Positions 1-8,079 of a DNA stretch of 64,000 nt are shown here, in pieces; the stretch's first letter is position 1, and the number at the start of each line of letters is the position of its first letter. The position numbers and the translations under genes are program-made. This DNA is from Pleomorphomonas sp. JP5 (GTDB taxonomy: Bacteria > Pseudomonadota > Alphaproteobacteria > Rhizobiales > Pleomorphomonadaceae): positions 62,001-126,000 of the forward strand of contig NZ_JAMDLI010000004.1 of the NCBI RefSeq assembly GCF_023721815.1, read 5' to 3'. The notes beneath the pieces are model-generated. The model was not told the origin of the DNA. It saw only the letters and a list, made by a program, of their open reading frames with translations, and did no database searches.

Positions 1-1439
1 TGCACTGGCTCCGTCAGCGCCCAGTCCTCGACCAGCCCCTTGTGCAGGGCCGATATCGCCGCCTCGAAATCGGCCGGCTCGACGATGATCTGCAGGTCGA
101 CCTTGCGGATGAGATCATGCACGCCGAGCGGACAGATGCCGGCCGACGCCAGAACGCCGATGGCGCTGGTCAGGATCGAGATGTCGCCGATGTTGCGGCC
201 GATGGCCGACACGAGCGACACCTTGCGCAGGGTCATCTGGGCAGTCGGGAAGGCCCTGGCGAGGTCGGCCTTGACCGCCTCTATCGCCTTCGCCTTGCCC
301 TTGAGGAAATGGGTGATGGTGTTGGCATTCGACGTCTTGGACAGAATGCCCACCTTGTGCCGCTTCAGCGCATCGAGGATCGCCGAGTCGTAACCCTTCA
401 CCCCCACCATGTCCTGGTCGTGGAACTCGAAGGCGAAGACGTTGCGGATGCCGGTGACGATCTCCACCTGCGGCGCTCCGGCCCCGAGGTCGGCGCGAAA
501 CACCGTTCCCTCGTGATCGGGCTCGAAGGCGTTCTTGACGCGAAGGGGAATGCCGGCCTGCCTCAGCCCCTTGGCGGCGCGCGGATGGATCGCCTCCATG
601 CCCAGGTTGGAGAGCTGGTCGGCCACGTCGTAGTTGGTCTCGCCGATGACCCGCACGCTCTCCAGCCCAACCACGCAAGGGTCGGCCGAGGAGAGGTGGA
701 ACTCCTTGTGGATGATCGCCTCGCGCGCGCCGGTGACCACGGCCACCCGCGACAGGGTGACCTCGCTGTAGCCCCGGTCGTAGGTGCCCATCAGCACCTC
801 GCGGCACTGCGCATAGCCGGTGACGATGGGGAGCTCGGAAGCAAGGTCGACATCGGTGAAGGCGTGCTCGATCACCTCGTCAAGCGGCAACTGGCGATCG
901 TCGCGCCAGCCCGTGAGGTCGACGAGGCGCGACCGAATCCCGCGCCGATCGAGCAGCAGCGTGGTGTTGAAGGCCGAGTGCGCCTCTCCGAGCGAGGCCA
1001 GCATTTCGCGGACGGTCAGCAGGTGCTGGTCGAGCCGGAAGTGACCCGACGAGCAAAGACGCCTGAGGTCGACAAGGCACGAGCGGACGCCTTCGACCCG
1101 CTCGTGAACGAAACCGTCGGCGATCCGGCGGTCGTTGGGGTCGGTGAAGATTCGCTCGTTTTGCGAACGCATCTGGTCGGCGACGCCGGTCAGGGCATCG
1201 GCCCAGGCGGCTCCCTTGTCTGCGTCGGCGAAAAGGGCGTAGACCCCCGGCTTGCCGGTCTTCTTGTGCTCCAGGAGCGCGTTGGTGATACCGGCATAGG
1301 CCGACACCACGAAAATTCGGTTGTAGAGCGCCGCGCCCGTGCGATCGCCGATCAGCACGGTATCCAGCAGCTCTCCGGTTCGGGACATCGAGGTGCCGCC
1401 GATCTTCTCAACGGTATGGCTCATGTTCGTCTCGGTCAT
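1..1439 (-). CDS. ask: Aspartate kinase of the ectoine operon (Ask_ect), 3' end cut by window edge
   Basis: Phosphorylates L-aspartate, the first step toward aspartate semialdehyde, which feeds ectoine synthesis. I translated the minus strand from the ATG at 1439 and found about 479 open codons running off the left edge. The N-terminus carries the kinase signature VEKIGGTSM in place of the usual KFGGTS, and the C-terminal part (SLVSAIGRNIGDISILTSAIGVLASAGI) looks like the ACT region. A second ATG at 1424 is possible because neither start has a strong ribosome site. It lies 62 nt after ectD on the same strand. A dedicated aspartokinase at the end of an ectABCD operon is a known arrangement, and the divergent Ask_ect branch may escape normal threonine/lysine feedback. 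The length fits the family, so probably only the stop codon is missing. Confidence 0.9.
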   Translation of the reverse strand, partial: MTETNMSHTVEKIGGTSMSRTGELLDTVLIGDRTGAALYNRIFVVSAYAGITNALLEHKKTGKPGVYALFADADKGAAWADALTGVADQMRSQNERIFTDPNDRRIADGFVHERVEGVRSCLVDLRRLCSSGHFRLDQHLLTVREMLASLGEAHSAFNTTLLLDRRGIRSRLVDLTGWRDDRQLPLDEVIEHAFTDVDLASELPIVTGYAQCREVLMGTYDRGYSEVTLSRVAVVTGAREAIIHKEFHLSSADPCVVGLESVRVIGETNYDVADQLSNLGMEAIHPRAAKGLRQAGIPLRVKNAFEPDHEGTVFRADLGAGAPQVEIVTGIRNVFAFEFHDQDMVGVKGYDSAILDALKRHKVGILSKTSNANTITHFLKGKAKAIEAVKADLARAFPTAQMTLRKVSLVSAIGRNIGDISILTSAIGVLASAGICPLGVHDLIRKVDLQIIVEPADFEAAISALHKGLVEDWALTEPV

Positions 1440-1501
1440 GGGTTCTCAGTCGCTGCCCCGACAAGGGAAGCGCTGCCTTTATTGGTCATCACTCGAAATG
1501 G

Positions 1502-2431
1502 TCAGCCCAGCTCGCCGCTCTCAATGGCGAGCGGCGCCTGCGGATCACGCGAACTCAGAAACGCCGGCCGAGGCGCCTTGGCGGCAAACGGAGCGCCGAG
1601 ACGGTTGGACCATGCGTTGTAGACGAAGAAGGCGTTCGAACGCGGGAACGGCGTGATGTTGCCGTTCGAGCCGTGCAGGGTGTTGCAGTCGAACAGGATC
1701 ACCGTGCCGGCGCGGCCGGCGGCATAGTCGATGCCAAACTGCTCGGCCATCCGGGCCAGGCTCTCGTGGGACGGCACGCCGATTTCCTGCCGCTTCAGCG
1801 AAGTCTTGTGGTTGTCCTCCGGCGTCTCGCCGGCGCAAGCCACGAAGGTCCGGTGCGAGCCGGGGATGAGCATCAGCGGTCCATTCAGCGGGCCGTTGTC
1901 GGTCAGCAGGATCGAGGCCGAAATCGCTCGCATGCGCGGCATGCCGTCCTCGGCGTGCCAAGTCTCGAAGTCGGAGTGCCAGTAGAACTCCTTGCCGGTG
2001 AAGCCGGGCTTATAGTTGAGACGCGACTGGTGCAGATAGACGTCGTCGTCCAGCAGGAAGCTGACGCGGCCAGCGACGCGCCGATCGCGCGCGAGACGGG
2101 CGAACAGCGCGCTCTGCTCGTCGAGACGGAACACGGTGCGGACCTCGTCGGAATCCGGCTCGGTGATGACGTCCTCCGGCGCCAGGCCGGCGCCGCCCGA
2201 GCGAAGCCCCGCCGACTCCCCTTGCAGAGCGGCGATCTCCGTTTCGGAGAACACGTTTTCGAGGATGAGGAATCCGTTCTTGTCGAACGCCTGCATCTCC
2301 GCGCGGGTCAACGGCGCTTCCGGGCTCCATTGCCGCCAGACGGTGGGGTCCTTCCGCTCAAGCCAGCGTTCCTGCGGCAAGCGGGTCGGATAGTCGTCGT
2401 GATTGGCGTTGTTGATGGCTGGTAATGTCAT
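1502..2431 (-). CDS. ectD: Ectoine hydroxylase EctD
   Basis: Fe(II)/2-oxoglutarate dioxygenase (PhyH family) that converts ectoine to 5-hydroxyectoine in the cytoplasm. The 309-residue protein carries the EctD signature FYWHSDFETWHAEDGMP, giving iron ligands His152 and Asp154, with the distal His near 254 (TLHGSNGN) and the Arg of PFPRSN expected to hold 2-oxoglutarate. I chose the ATG at 2431 because an upstream in-frame ATG (2503) would run back into ectC and family proteins begin close to the YPTRLPQERW region. It lies 40 nt after ectC and 62 nt before ask on the same strand, so the operon should make hydroxyectoine as well as ectoine. All catalytic residues are present. Confidence 0.95.
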   Translation of the reverse strand: MTLPAINNANHDDYPTRLPQERWLERKDPTVWRQWSPEAPLTRAEMQAFDKNGFLILENVFSETEIAALQGESAGLRSGGAGLAPEDVITEPDSDEVRTVFRLDEQSALFARLARDRRVAGRVSFLLDDDVYLHQSRLNYKPGFTGKEFYWHSDFETWHAEDGMPRMRAISASILLTDNGPLNGPLMLIPGSHRTFVACAGETPEDNHKTSLKRQEIGVPSHESLARMAEQFGIDYAAGRAGTVILFDCNTLHGSNGNITPFPRSNAFFVYNAWSNRLGAPFAAKAPRPAFLSSRDPQAPLAIESGELG

Positions 2432-2471
2432 GTCGACGCCTTTCGTTGTTCGATTGGAAAGCGGGACAGGC

Positions 2472-2861
2472 TCACGCGTCTTCAAGGGGAGCGTAGGAGC
2501 CATCGGCGCGATGGACTTCCTGGCCGCTCACCGGCGGGTTGAAGCAGCAGGCCATGACCATTTCGCTTTTGGCCGACAGGCGATGTCGATCGTGGAGATC
2601 GAGCGCGTACATGACGCCCGGCCGGATCTGGTGAACGACCCCGGTATCGAGCTCTTCGATGGTCCCTTCGCCCGAGACGCAGTAGACGCTCTCGAAGTGG
2701 TGCTTGTAGTGGAAGACGTGGCTGGTTCCCGCGTGGATGCGGGTGATGTGGAAGCTGAAGCCCATGGCATCGCCCGCCAGCAGCAGACGCGTGCTGTCCC
2801 AGCCATCGGCCTTGACCAGACGATCGGTGTTGCGCGCCTCGGTGAGATCTCTGACGATCAT
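2472..2861 (-). CDS. ectC: L-ectoine synthase EctC
   Basis: Cupin-fold cyclase that closes N-gamma-acetyl-2,4-diaminobutyrate to ectoine. At 129 residues it has the family's usual length, with the core [19 protein letters not shown] and the [14 protein letters not shown] segment that carries metal and substrate residues. The ATG at 2861 is preceded by a purine-rich stretch with GGGAG about 10 nt upstream. It begins 15 nt after the ectB stop, so it is surely in the same transcript. Confidence 0.96.
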   Translation of the reverse strand: MIVRDLTEARNTDRLVKADGWDSTRLLLAGDAMGFSFHITRIHAGTSHVFHYKHHFESVYCVSGEGTIEELDTGVVHQIRPGVMYALDLHDRHRLSAKSEMVMACCFNPPVSGQEVHRADGSYAPLEDA

Positions 2862-2876
2862 TTTTCTTTTTCTCCC

Positions 2877-4166
2877 TTACTCGGCCGCCGCCCGGTGCGA
2901 TCCCGCGACCGAGCCGAAGGCCGCTTCCAGGACATCGAGGCCGGCGGCGAGTTCGGCCTTGGTAATGGTGAGCGGGGCGAGCACCTTGACGACTTCGTCG
3001 AAGCTGCCGGAAGTCTCGATGATCAGACCGTTCTCGAAGCATCGCTTGCAGATGGCGGAGGCCTGCTCGCCACTGCCGGTCTCGATGCCCAGCATCATGC
3101 CGCGCCCCTTGACGCGCAGACCGTAGTCATCGGCGATGGCTTCGAGGCGGCGGGCAAGATAATCCGCCTTCTCGGCGACCTTTCCGGCAAAGCCGTCGTC
3201 GGCCCAGAACTTCTCCAGCGCCGCCGCCGCCGTGACGAAGGCATGGTTGTTACCCCGGAAGGTGCCGTTGTGCTCGGCCGGCTTCCAGATGTCGTATTGC
3301 GGCTTGATCAGCGCCACCGCCAGCGGCAACCCCATGCCCGACAGGGACTTGGCCATGGTGATGATGTCGGGCGACAGGCCCATGCCGTCGAACGAGAAGA
3401 ACCCGCCGGTACGGCCGCAGCCCGCCTGGATGTCGTCGATGATGAACAGCGCCCCATGACGACGGGCGATGTCCTGGATCTGGCGCAGCCATTCCGGGGA
3501 CGCCGCGTTGAGCCCGCCCTCGCCCTGCACCGTTTCCACGATGATGGCCGCCGGCGCGTCGATGCCGCTGGAGGGATCGGACAACTGGCTGTCCAGAAGA
3601 TCGGCGGTATTGATGTCGGGGCCGTAATAGCCGTCGAAGGCCGCCCGGGTGACGCCAGACAACGGCGTCGACGCTCCGCCCCGGTGCTTGCCGTTGCCGG
3701 TCGCAGCCAATGCGCCCAGAGTCACGCCATGAAAGCCGTTGGTGAAGGAAATGACGTTGTCTCGGCCGGTGACCTTGCGCGCCAGCTTGAGCGCGGCCTC
3801 CACCGCGTTGGCGCCGGTCGGCCCCGTGAACTGCACCCGATGGTCGAGCCCGCGCGGCTTGAGAATGAAACGCTCGAACCTGTCGAGAAACCGCTTCTTG
3901 GCGCTCGTGAACATGTCGAGCCCGTGCGCGATGCCGTCGCTGGCGACATAGTCGATCAGCGCCGCCTTGAGGTCGGGGTCGTTGTGCCCATAGTTCAGGC
4001 TTGAGCAACCGGCGAGGAAATCGGTGTAGGCGTTGCCCGCGATATCGTAGAGGGTCGCGCCCTGCGCTCGGTTGAACATCTCGGGAAAGCTGCGCGAGTA
4101 AGATCTTACCCGGCTCTCGACGCGGTCGAACGTGGCAAGGGGCGTCACGCTTGCAGATGCTGTCAT
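2877..4166 (-). CDS. ectB: Diaminobutyrate--2-oxoglutarate transaminase EctB
   Basis: PLP-dependent class III aminotransferase that makes L-2,4-diaminobutyrate from aspartate semialdehyde, with glutamate as amino donor. The protein has 429 residues. The cofactor region is intact: Asp in IIDDIQAGCGRTG near 245 and the Schiff-base Lys near 273 in MAKSLSG. The ATG at 4166 has an excellent AGGAGG site 8 nt upstream, which decides the start against a longer open frame reaching 4409 inside ectA. It follows ectA by 53 nt. The product feeds EctA. Confidence 0.96.
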   Translation of the reverse strand: MTASASVTPLATFDRVESRVRSYSRSFPEMFNRAQGATLYDIAGNAYTDFLAGCSSLNYGHNDPDLKAALIDYVASDGIAHGLDMFTSAKKRFLDRFERFILKPRGLDHRVQFTGPTGANAVEAALKLARKVTGRDNVISFTNGFHGVTLGALAATGNGKHRGGASTPLSGVTRAAFDGYYGPDINTADLLDSQLSDPSSGIDAPAAIIVETVQGEGGLNAASPEWLRQIQDIARRHGALFIIDDIQAGCGRTGGFFSFDGMGLSPDIITMAKSLSGMGLPLAVALIKPQYDIWKPAEHNGTFRGNNHAFVTAAAALEKFWADDGFAGKVAEKADYLARRLEAIADDYGLRVKGRGMMLGIETGSGEQASAICKRCFENGLIIETSGSFDEVVKVLAPLTITKAELAAGLDVLEAAFGSVAGSHRAAAE

Positions 4167-4219
4167 TGGTCGGGGCCTCCTGTGGTCTTGATGGGCGGGA
4201 ACGGCGGGTTGAGGGCGCG

Positions 4220-4780
4220 TTACGCCTTCAACCCTGCGATCTGTCCCCGCTCGAACGGTCCGATGGTCACGCCCATTTCGCTGTCGTGCGTGCCATCGAA
4301 GTGCGTATCCCGCGAAAAAAGCTCGGAACGCTGGATCTGAGCGCCCATGGCTCGGGCAACCGAACCGAACAGCGCCCATGAAGCGGCATTGTCCTCGGTG
4401 ATCGTGCACTCGAGGTAGCGGATGCCCCTGGAGGCATCGCGGCCGAGAACCTCACCGATGAGCGCCTTGGCCACACCCTGCCCGCGCGCCTTCCGCCCAA
4501 CGCAAACCTGCCAGACGAACAGCGTGTCGTCCCGCCCCGGCGGCACGTAGCCCGACAACCACCCCACGACCTCGCCATTCAGTTCGGCGATGGCGCAGGT
4601 CTGTGCGAAATGGCTGCACTGCAACAGGTTGCAGTAGAGCGAGTTCCTATCGAGCGACGGCGTCGAGTCGATCAGCCTCCAGACGGAAGGTCCGTCGTCG
4701 GCCCGTGGCGCCCTGACCAGAGGCGAGGCATTTTCGCGCGCCACCGCCAGAGCAATCAAACCAAAATCGCCATAAACCAT
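4220..4780 (-). CDS. ectA: L-2,4-diaminobutyrate acetyltransferase EctA
   Basis: GNAT-fold enzyme that transfers acetyl from acetyl-CoA to the gamma amino group of diaminobutyrate. The 186-residue protein shows the EctA pattern SLDRNSLYCNLLQCSHFAQTC, the acetyl-CoA loop VGRKARGQGVAKAL near 95-108, and ECTITEDNAASWALF. It is the first gene of the minus-strand operon. The ATG at 4780 has no Shine-Dalgarno sequence, and a candidate promoter sits so close that the message may start on the ATG itself (see 4787-4814). Start uncertain by up to about 20 codons; function clear. Confidence 0.94.
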   Translation of the reverse strand: MVYGDFGLIALAVARENASPLVRAPRADDGPSVWRLIDSTPSLDRNSLYCNLLQCSHFAQTCAIAELNGEVVGWLSGYVPPGRDDTLFVWQVCVGRKARGQGVAKALIGEVLGRDASRGIRYLECTITEDNAASWALFGSVARAMGAQIQRSELFSRDTHFDGTHDSEMGVTIGPFERGQIAGLKA

Positions 4781-4786
4781 GCAGAC

Positions 4787-4814
4787 AATTTAGCTATATC
4801 AAACTAAGTGTCAA
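4787..4814 (-). promoter_or_regulatory. Candidate ectA promoter
   Basis: On the minus strand TTGACA (4814-4809) is followed after 16 nt by TAAATT (4792-4787), which is 7 nt before the ectA ATG. A transcript from here would be leaderless or nearly so, matching the missing ribosome site. The sigma-70-type reading is inference. The surrounding 4781-5004 spacer is clearly AT-rich against its GC-rich neighbours. It also holds CTATATC near 4794 and its complement GATATAG near 4959, possible contact points for the divergent regulator. Confidence 0.5.
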
Positions 4815-4937
4815 CCCTTCGATCCGCCAAACCCCTTATGCGAAACCTCAAAATAGCGCCATATGCCAAGGGAAATAGCAACTTAAGGCGATATACAAAT
4901 TTCATACACGCACCATTAATGCCCTGCGATAAGACCA

Positions 4938-4943
4938 TATAAT
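4938..4943 (+). promoter_or_regulatory. Candidate -10 element for ectR
   Basis: A perfect TATAAT lies on the plus strand about 60 nt before the ectR ATG. The hexamer at the expected -35 distance (ATTAAT region, 4915-4920) is weak, which suits a regulated promoter. Inference from position only. Confidence 0.4.
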
Positions 4944-5004
4944 TAGCTGAATCTAACGATATAGACTTTTGGCTATCAGCTTGGGTTTGACAGGTTTGCG
5001 GGAT

Positions 5005-5544
5005 ATGATCGCCGCAACGATCGATACGGGTGCCAATTTGGAAGACCTGACCAAACGAGCCTTGACCGCGATGCGCAGGATCCTGCGAACGACAGAGCTC
5101 AACAGCAAGCAGGTGATGCGGGAAACCGGCCTCACTCCCTCTCAGCTCATTTTCATGCAGATCCTCGACGAGGGGCACGAGCAGACGGCCGGCCAGATCG
5201 CCGCGCGCATGGGCATCACCCAGGCGACGACCACCGTCCTGCTCCAGAAGCTCGAGGCGATGGGCATGATCCAGCGTCGCCGGGGCGAGCACGACCGGCG
5301 TCAGGTGTGGCTGTCGTTGACCGCGGCCGGCCAGAAGGCCCTCGCCATCTCCCCGGACGGAGCCCATGCCCAGTTCCACAAGCAGTTCATGGCGCTACGG
5401 GATTGGGAGCAGGCCATGCTGATCGCCTCGCTGGAGCGCGTCGCGGCCATGCTCGGCGATCACGAGCCGGACGTCGCAGCCGTGCTCGACTCCTCCGAGA
5501 TGCTGGCCGGGCAGGAACACGCCCGTACCGAGACCACGAGCTAG
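5005..5544 (+). CDS. ectR: MarR-family regulator, EctR type
   Basis: Winged-helix DNA-binding protein of 179 residues, divergent from ectA. The MarR core is complete: a helix-turn-helix (TAGQIAARMGITQATTTVLLQKLEAMGMI) and the wing RRRGEHDRRQVWLSLTAAG. EctR proteins of the MarR family repress ectABC-ask operons in methylotrophs and other proteobacteria, and the divergent position here fits. I chose the ATG at 5005; an in-frame TTG at 4969 would add 12 residues but has no ribosome site. Expected to bind the AT-rich spacer between the two genes. The signal it senses cannot be read from the sequence. Confidence 0.85.
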   Translation: MIAATIDTGANLEDLTKRALTAMRRILRTTELNSKQVMRETGLTPSQLIFMQILDEGHEQTAGQIAARMGITQATTTVLLQKLEAMGMIQRRRGEHDRRQVWLSLTAAGQKALAISPDGAHAQFHKQFMALRDWEQAMLIASLERVAAMLGDHEPDVAAVLDSSEMLAGQEHARTETTS

Positions 5545-5712
5545 CCACCAAGGCTCGGTCTCCGGCGACTGGAGGCGGCTCCCTGTCATAAAAACCGATC
5601 CTCGCCGTGCAAAACTGCCCGCCATGGCTTGAAGCCGACAGGCGGAACACGCCAAGATTGCCTGAGCGACCGCGCCACACGGCCGGCGCAGCATGAACGG
5701 GGAGACAGGAGC

Positions 5713-7347
5713 ATGACGAAAAGACTGGCCATCGGCATTCTTTCGGCCGGCGCACTGGCGCTTTCGGCCGGCACGGCGCTGGCCGACTTCCAGCTCACCA
5801 TCCTGCATATCAACGACTTTCACTCCCGCATCGAGCCCATCAACAAATACGACTCCACCTGCTCGGCCAAGGAGAGCGACGCGGGCGAATGCTTCGGCGG
5901 TATCGCCCGCGTGAAGAGCGCCATCGACGCCAAGCGCGCGGAGCTGGCGGACGCCAACCTCTTGGTGCTCGATGCCGGCGACGAGTTCCAGGGCTCGCTC
6001 TACTACAGCAAGTTCAAGAGCGGCCCGGTCGCCGAGTTCATGAACGGTATCGGCTTCGACGCCATGGCCATCGGCAACCATGAGTTCGACGACGGCCCGG
6101 AGGAGCTCGACAAGCTGATCGGCGCGGTGAAGTTCCCGATCATCTCCGGCAACACAATCTCGTCGAAGGGTTCGCTGCTCGACGGCAAGTACAAGGGCTA
6201 CGTCATCAAGGAGATCGGCGGCGAGAAGGTCGCGGTCGTCTCGGTGCTGGCGACCGATACCGCCGAGACCTCCTCGCCCGGCAAGGACACCACCTTCGAG
6301 GACGAGATCGCCTATCTTCAGAAGGCGGTGAAGGAGATCCAGGCCGAAGGCGTCAACAAGATCGTCGCCCTCACCCACGTCGGCTACGTCAAGGACCAGG
6401 AAATCGCGGCCAAGGTCGACGGCATCGACGTGATCGTCGGCGGCCACAGCCATACCTACCTGTCGTCCACCGACGAGAAGGCGTCCGGCCCCTATCCGAC
6501 GCTGGTGAAGGGCCCGTCGGGCGTACAGGTGCCTATCGTCACCGCCTACGCCTATTCCAAGTATCTCGGCGACCTCACCGTCAACTTCAACGACCGGGGC
6601 GTCGTCACCGCCACCAAGGGCGCGCCGATCCTGCTCGACGCCTCGGTGACGCCGGACGAGGGCTACGCCGCGCGGGTCAAGGAACTGGGCAAGCCGCTCG
6701 AGGAACTGAAGGCCAAGGTGGTCGGCTCGGCCGCCGACACCATCGACGGCGACCGCAAGTCCTGCCGCGCCGTCGAATGCTCCATGGGCAACCTCGTCGC
6801 CGACGCCGCGCTCGACCGCGTCGCCAGCCAGGGCATCACCATCTCCATCGCCAACGGCGGCGGCCTCCGGGCGTCGATCGACGCCGGCGACGTCACCATG
6901 GGCGAGGTGCTGACCGTGCTGCCGTTCCAGAACACCGTCGCCACCTTCCAGATCGACGGCGCCGGCATCAAGGAAGCGCTGGAGAATGGCGTCAGCCAGG
7001 TCGACGAAGGCGCCGGCCGCTTCCCGCAAGTGTCCGGCCTGAAGTATACGTTCGACCGCTCGAAGCCGGTCGGCAGCCGCGTCACCTCCGTCGAGGTGAA
7101 GGAAGGCGATGCATTCGTGCCGCTCGACCCGGCCAAGACCTACGGCGTCGTCACCAACAACTACGTGCGCGGCGGCGGCGACGGCTTCAAGACCTTCGCC
7201 ACCAAGGCGGTCAACGCCTACGATTACGGTCCGAACCTCGAGGACGTGGTGGCCGAGTACCTGACCACCCACAACCCCTACAAGCCCTACACCGACGGTC
7301 GCATCACCGACGCGACCCCGGCCGACTACGTGCCGCCGAAGAAGTAA
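5713..7347 (+). CDS. Exported 5'-nucleotidase / 2',3'-cyclic phosphodiesterase family protein
   Basis: A UshA/NT5E-type periplasmic phosphatase of 544 residues. An N-terminal signal peptide (hydrophobic run, likely cleaved after ALA near 24) precedes a metallophosphatase domain with the dinuclear-metal motifs NDFHSR, DAGDEFQGS, GNHEFDDG and GGHSHT. The C-terminal 5'-nucleotidase domain includes NGGGLRASIDAGDVT and TNNYVRGGGDGF, which binds the nucleotide base. The ATG at 5713 has a GGAGACAGGAG ribosome site. Probably scavenges phosphate and nucleosides from extracellular nucleotides. It stands alone, with its own terminator, between the ectoine and sugar loci. Exact substrate unknown. Confidence 0.88.
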   Translation: MTKRLAIGILSAGALALSAGTALADFQLTILHINDFHSRIEPINKYDSTCSAKESDAGECFGGIARVKSAIDAKRAELADANLLVLDAGDEFQGSLYYSKFKSGPVAEFMNGIGFDAMAIGNHEFDDGPEELDKLIGAVKFPIISGNTISSKGSLLDGKYKGYVIKEIGGEKVAVVSVLATDTAETSSPGKDTTFEDEIAYLQKAVKEIQAEGVNKIVALTHVGYVKDQEIAAKVDGIDVIVGGHSHTYLSSTDEKASGPYPTLVKGPSGVQVPIVTAYAYSKYLGDLTVNFNDRGVVTATKGAPILLDASVTPDEGYAARVKELGKPLEELKAKVVGSAADTIDGDRKSCRAVECSMGNLVADAALDRVASQGITISIANGGGLRASIDAGDVTMGEVLTVLPFQNTVATFQIDGAGIKEALENGVSQVDEGAGRFPQVSGLKYTFDRSKPVGSRVTSVEVKEGDAFVPLDPAKTYGVVTNNYVRGGGDGFKTFATKAVNAYDYGPNLEDVVAEYLTTHNPYKPYTDGRITDATPADYVPPKK

Positions 7348-7377
7348 CGGCGCAAAGATCCGTCCCAAAACGCGTCA

Positions 7378-7406
7378 AGCCGGGGCACGCTTATGCCCCG
7401 GCTTTT
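7378..7406 (+). terminator. Rho-independent terminator after the nucleotidase gene
   Basis: Ten-base-pair stem AGCCGGGGCA / TGCCCCGGCT with a 6-nt loop, followed by TTTT, 30 nt past the stop codon. The T-run is on the plus strand only. Confidence 0.85.
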
Positions 7407-7430
7407 CTGCCCTGACACTCGGAGGAAGTG

Positions 7431-8069
7431 TCAGCCCGCCTTAACGAACGCGGCCATGGTGTCGACGATGAACATGGCGACCGTCGCACCCGCATCCTGC
7501 AAGCCACGCGATTTTTCCTGGAACGCCGCCGCCTTGCCGTGCTGGGCGACGAGGAGCTTGGTGGCTTCGAGCGACTTGGCGGCGACCTCCGAGGCCTCCG
7601 CGAGGGCCGCCTCGAGCGACTTGCCGCTTGCGGCGGCCGCCTCAAGGCTGACGGCGACCGGGTCGAGCACGTCGAGCACCGTCTTGTCGCCGACCTTGGC
7701 CTTGCCGCGCTCCTGGACGCCATCGCGATAGGCGCGCCAGAAGGCGGCCATCTCGGCGGTCCCGATCGTCTCTGCCGCGTCCACCGCCTTGCCACCCCGC
7801 ATGAAGCCGGTGGCCGTCAGCGTGCCCATGGTCGAGGGAGCCGCCTTGGCGATCGACAATCCGGCCTTGCTGAACAGTTTGCCGACCGAGCCGTCCGTCG
7901 CAGCGGCGACCGCTGCGTGGGCGGCGGCGAACGACTTGCTCATGGTGATGCCGAGATCGCTGTCGCCGACCTTGCCGTCCAGCGCGATCAGAAACTCGCG
8001 CTGATCGGCGAACGTCTTCTCCAGAGCCGCGAACAGCCCCACCACGTCATTGGCTGTCAAAGCCTGCAT
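7431..8069 (-). CDS. dhaL: DhaL-like subunit of a dihydroxyacetone-kinase-type enzyme, variant active site
   Basis: Nucleotide-binding helical-barrel domain (DAK2/DhaL), 212 residues, 10 nt after dhaK. The Mg-binding aspartates are kept (Asp31, Asp36, Asp38 in DGKVGDSDLG). The usual His that follows (GDxDHG) is Leu39. The glycine-rich phosphate loop GGASG of ordinary DhaL is replaced by APSTMGT near 77-83, and the conserved SIGHQDPGA reads SRGLQDAGA near 187-195, again His to Leu. No DhaM phosphotransferase gene is near, so ATP is the likelier donor. Linked to a sugar ABC transporter, it may phosphorylate a ketose or ketotetrose; the substrate is unknown. Confidence 0.85.
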   Translation of the reverse strand: MQALTANDVVGLFAALEKTFADQREFLIALDGKVGDSDLGITMSKSFAAAHAAVAAATDGSVGKLFSKAGLSIAKAAPSTMGTLTATGFMRGGKAVDAAETIGTAEMAAFWRAYRDGVQERGKAKVGDKTVLDVLDPVAVSLEAAAASGKSLEAALAEASEVAAKSLEATKLLVAQHGKAAAFQEKSRGLQDAGATVAMFIVDTMAAFVKAG

Positions 8070-8079
8070 CGCCCTCTCC

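Noticed and set aside
42-1622. 526-codon plus-strand frame opposite ask
   Set aside because: The minus strand encodes a recognisable aspartokinase across the same stretch; the plus frame has shadow composition.
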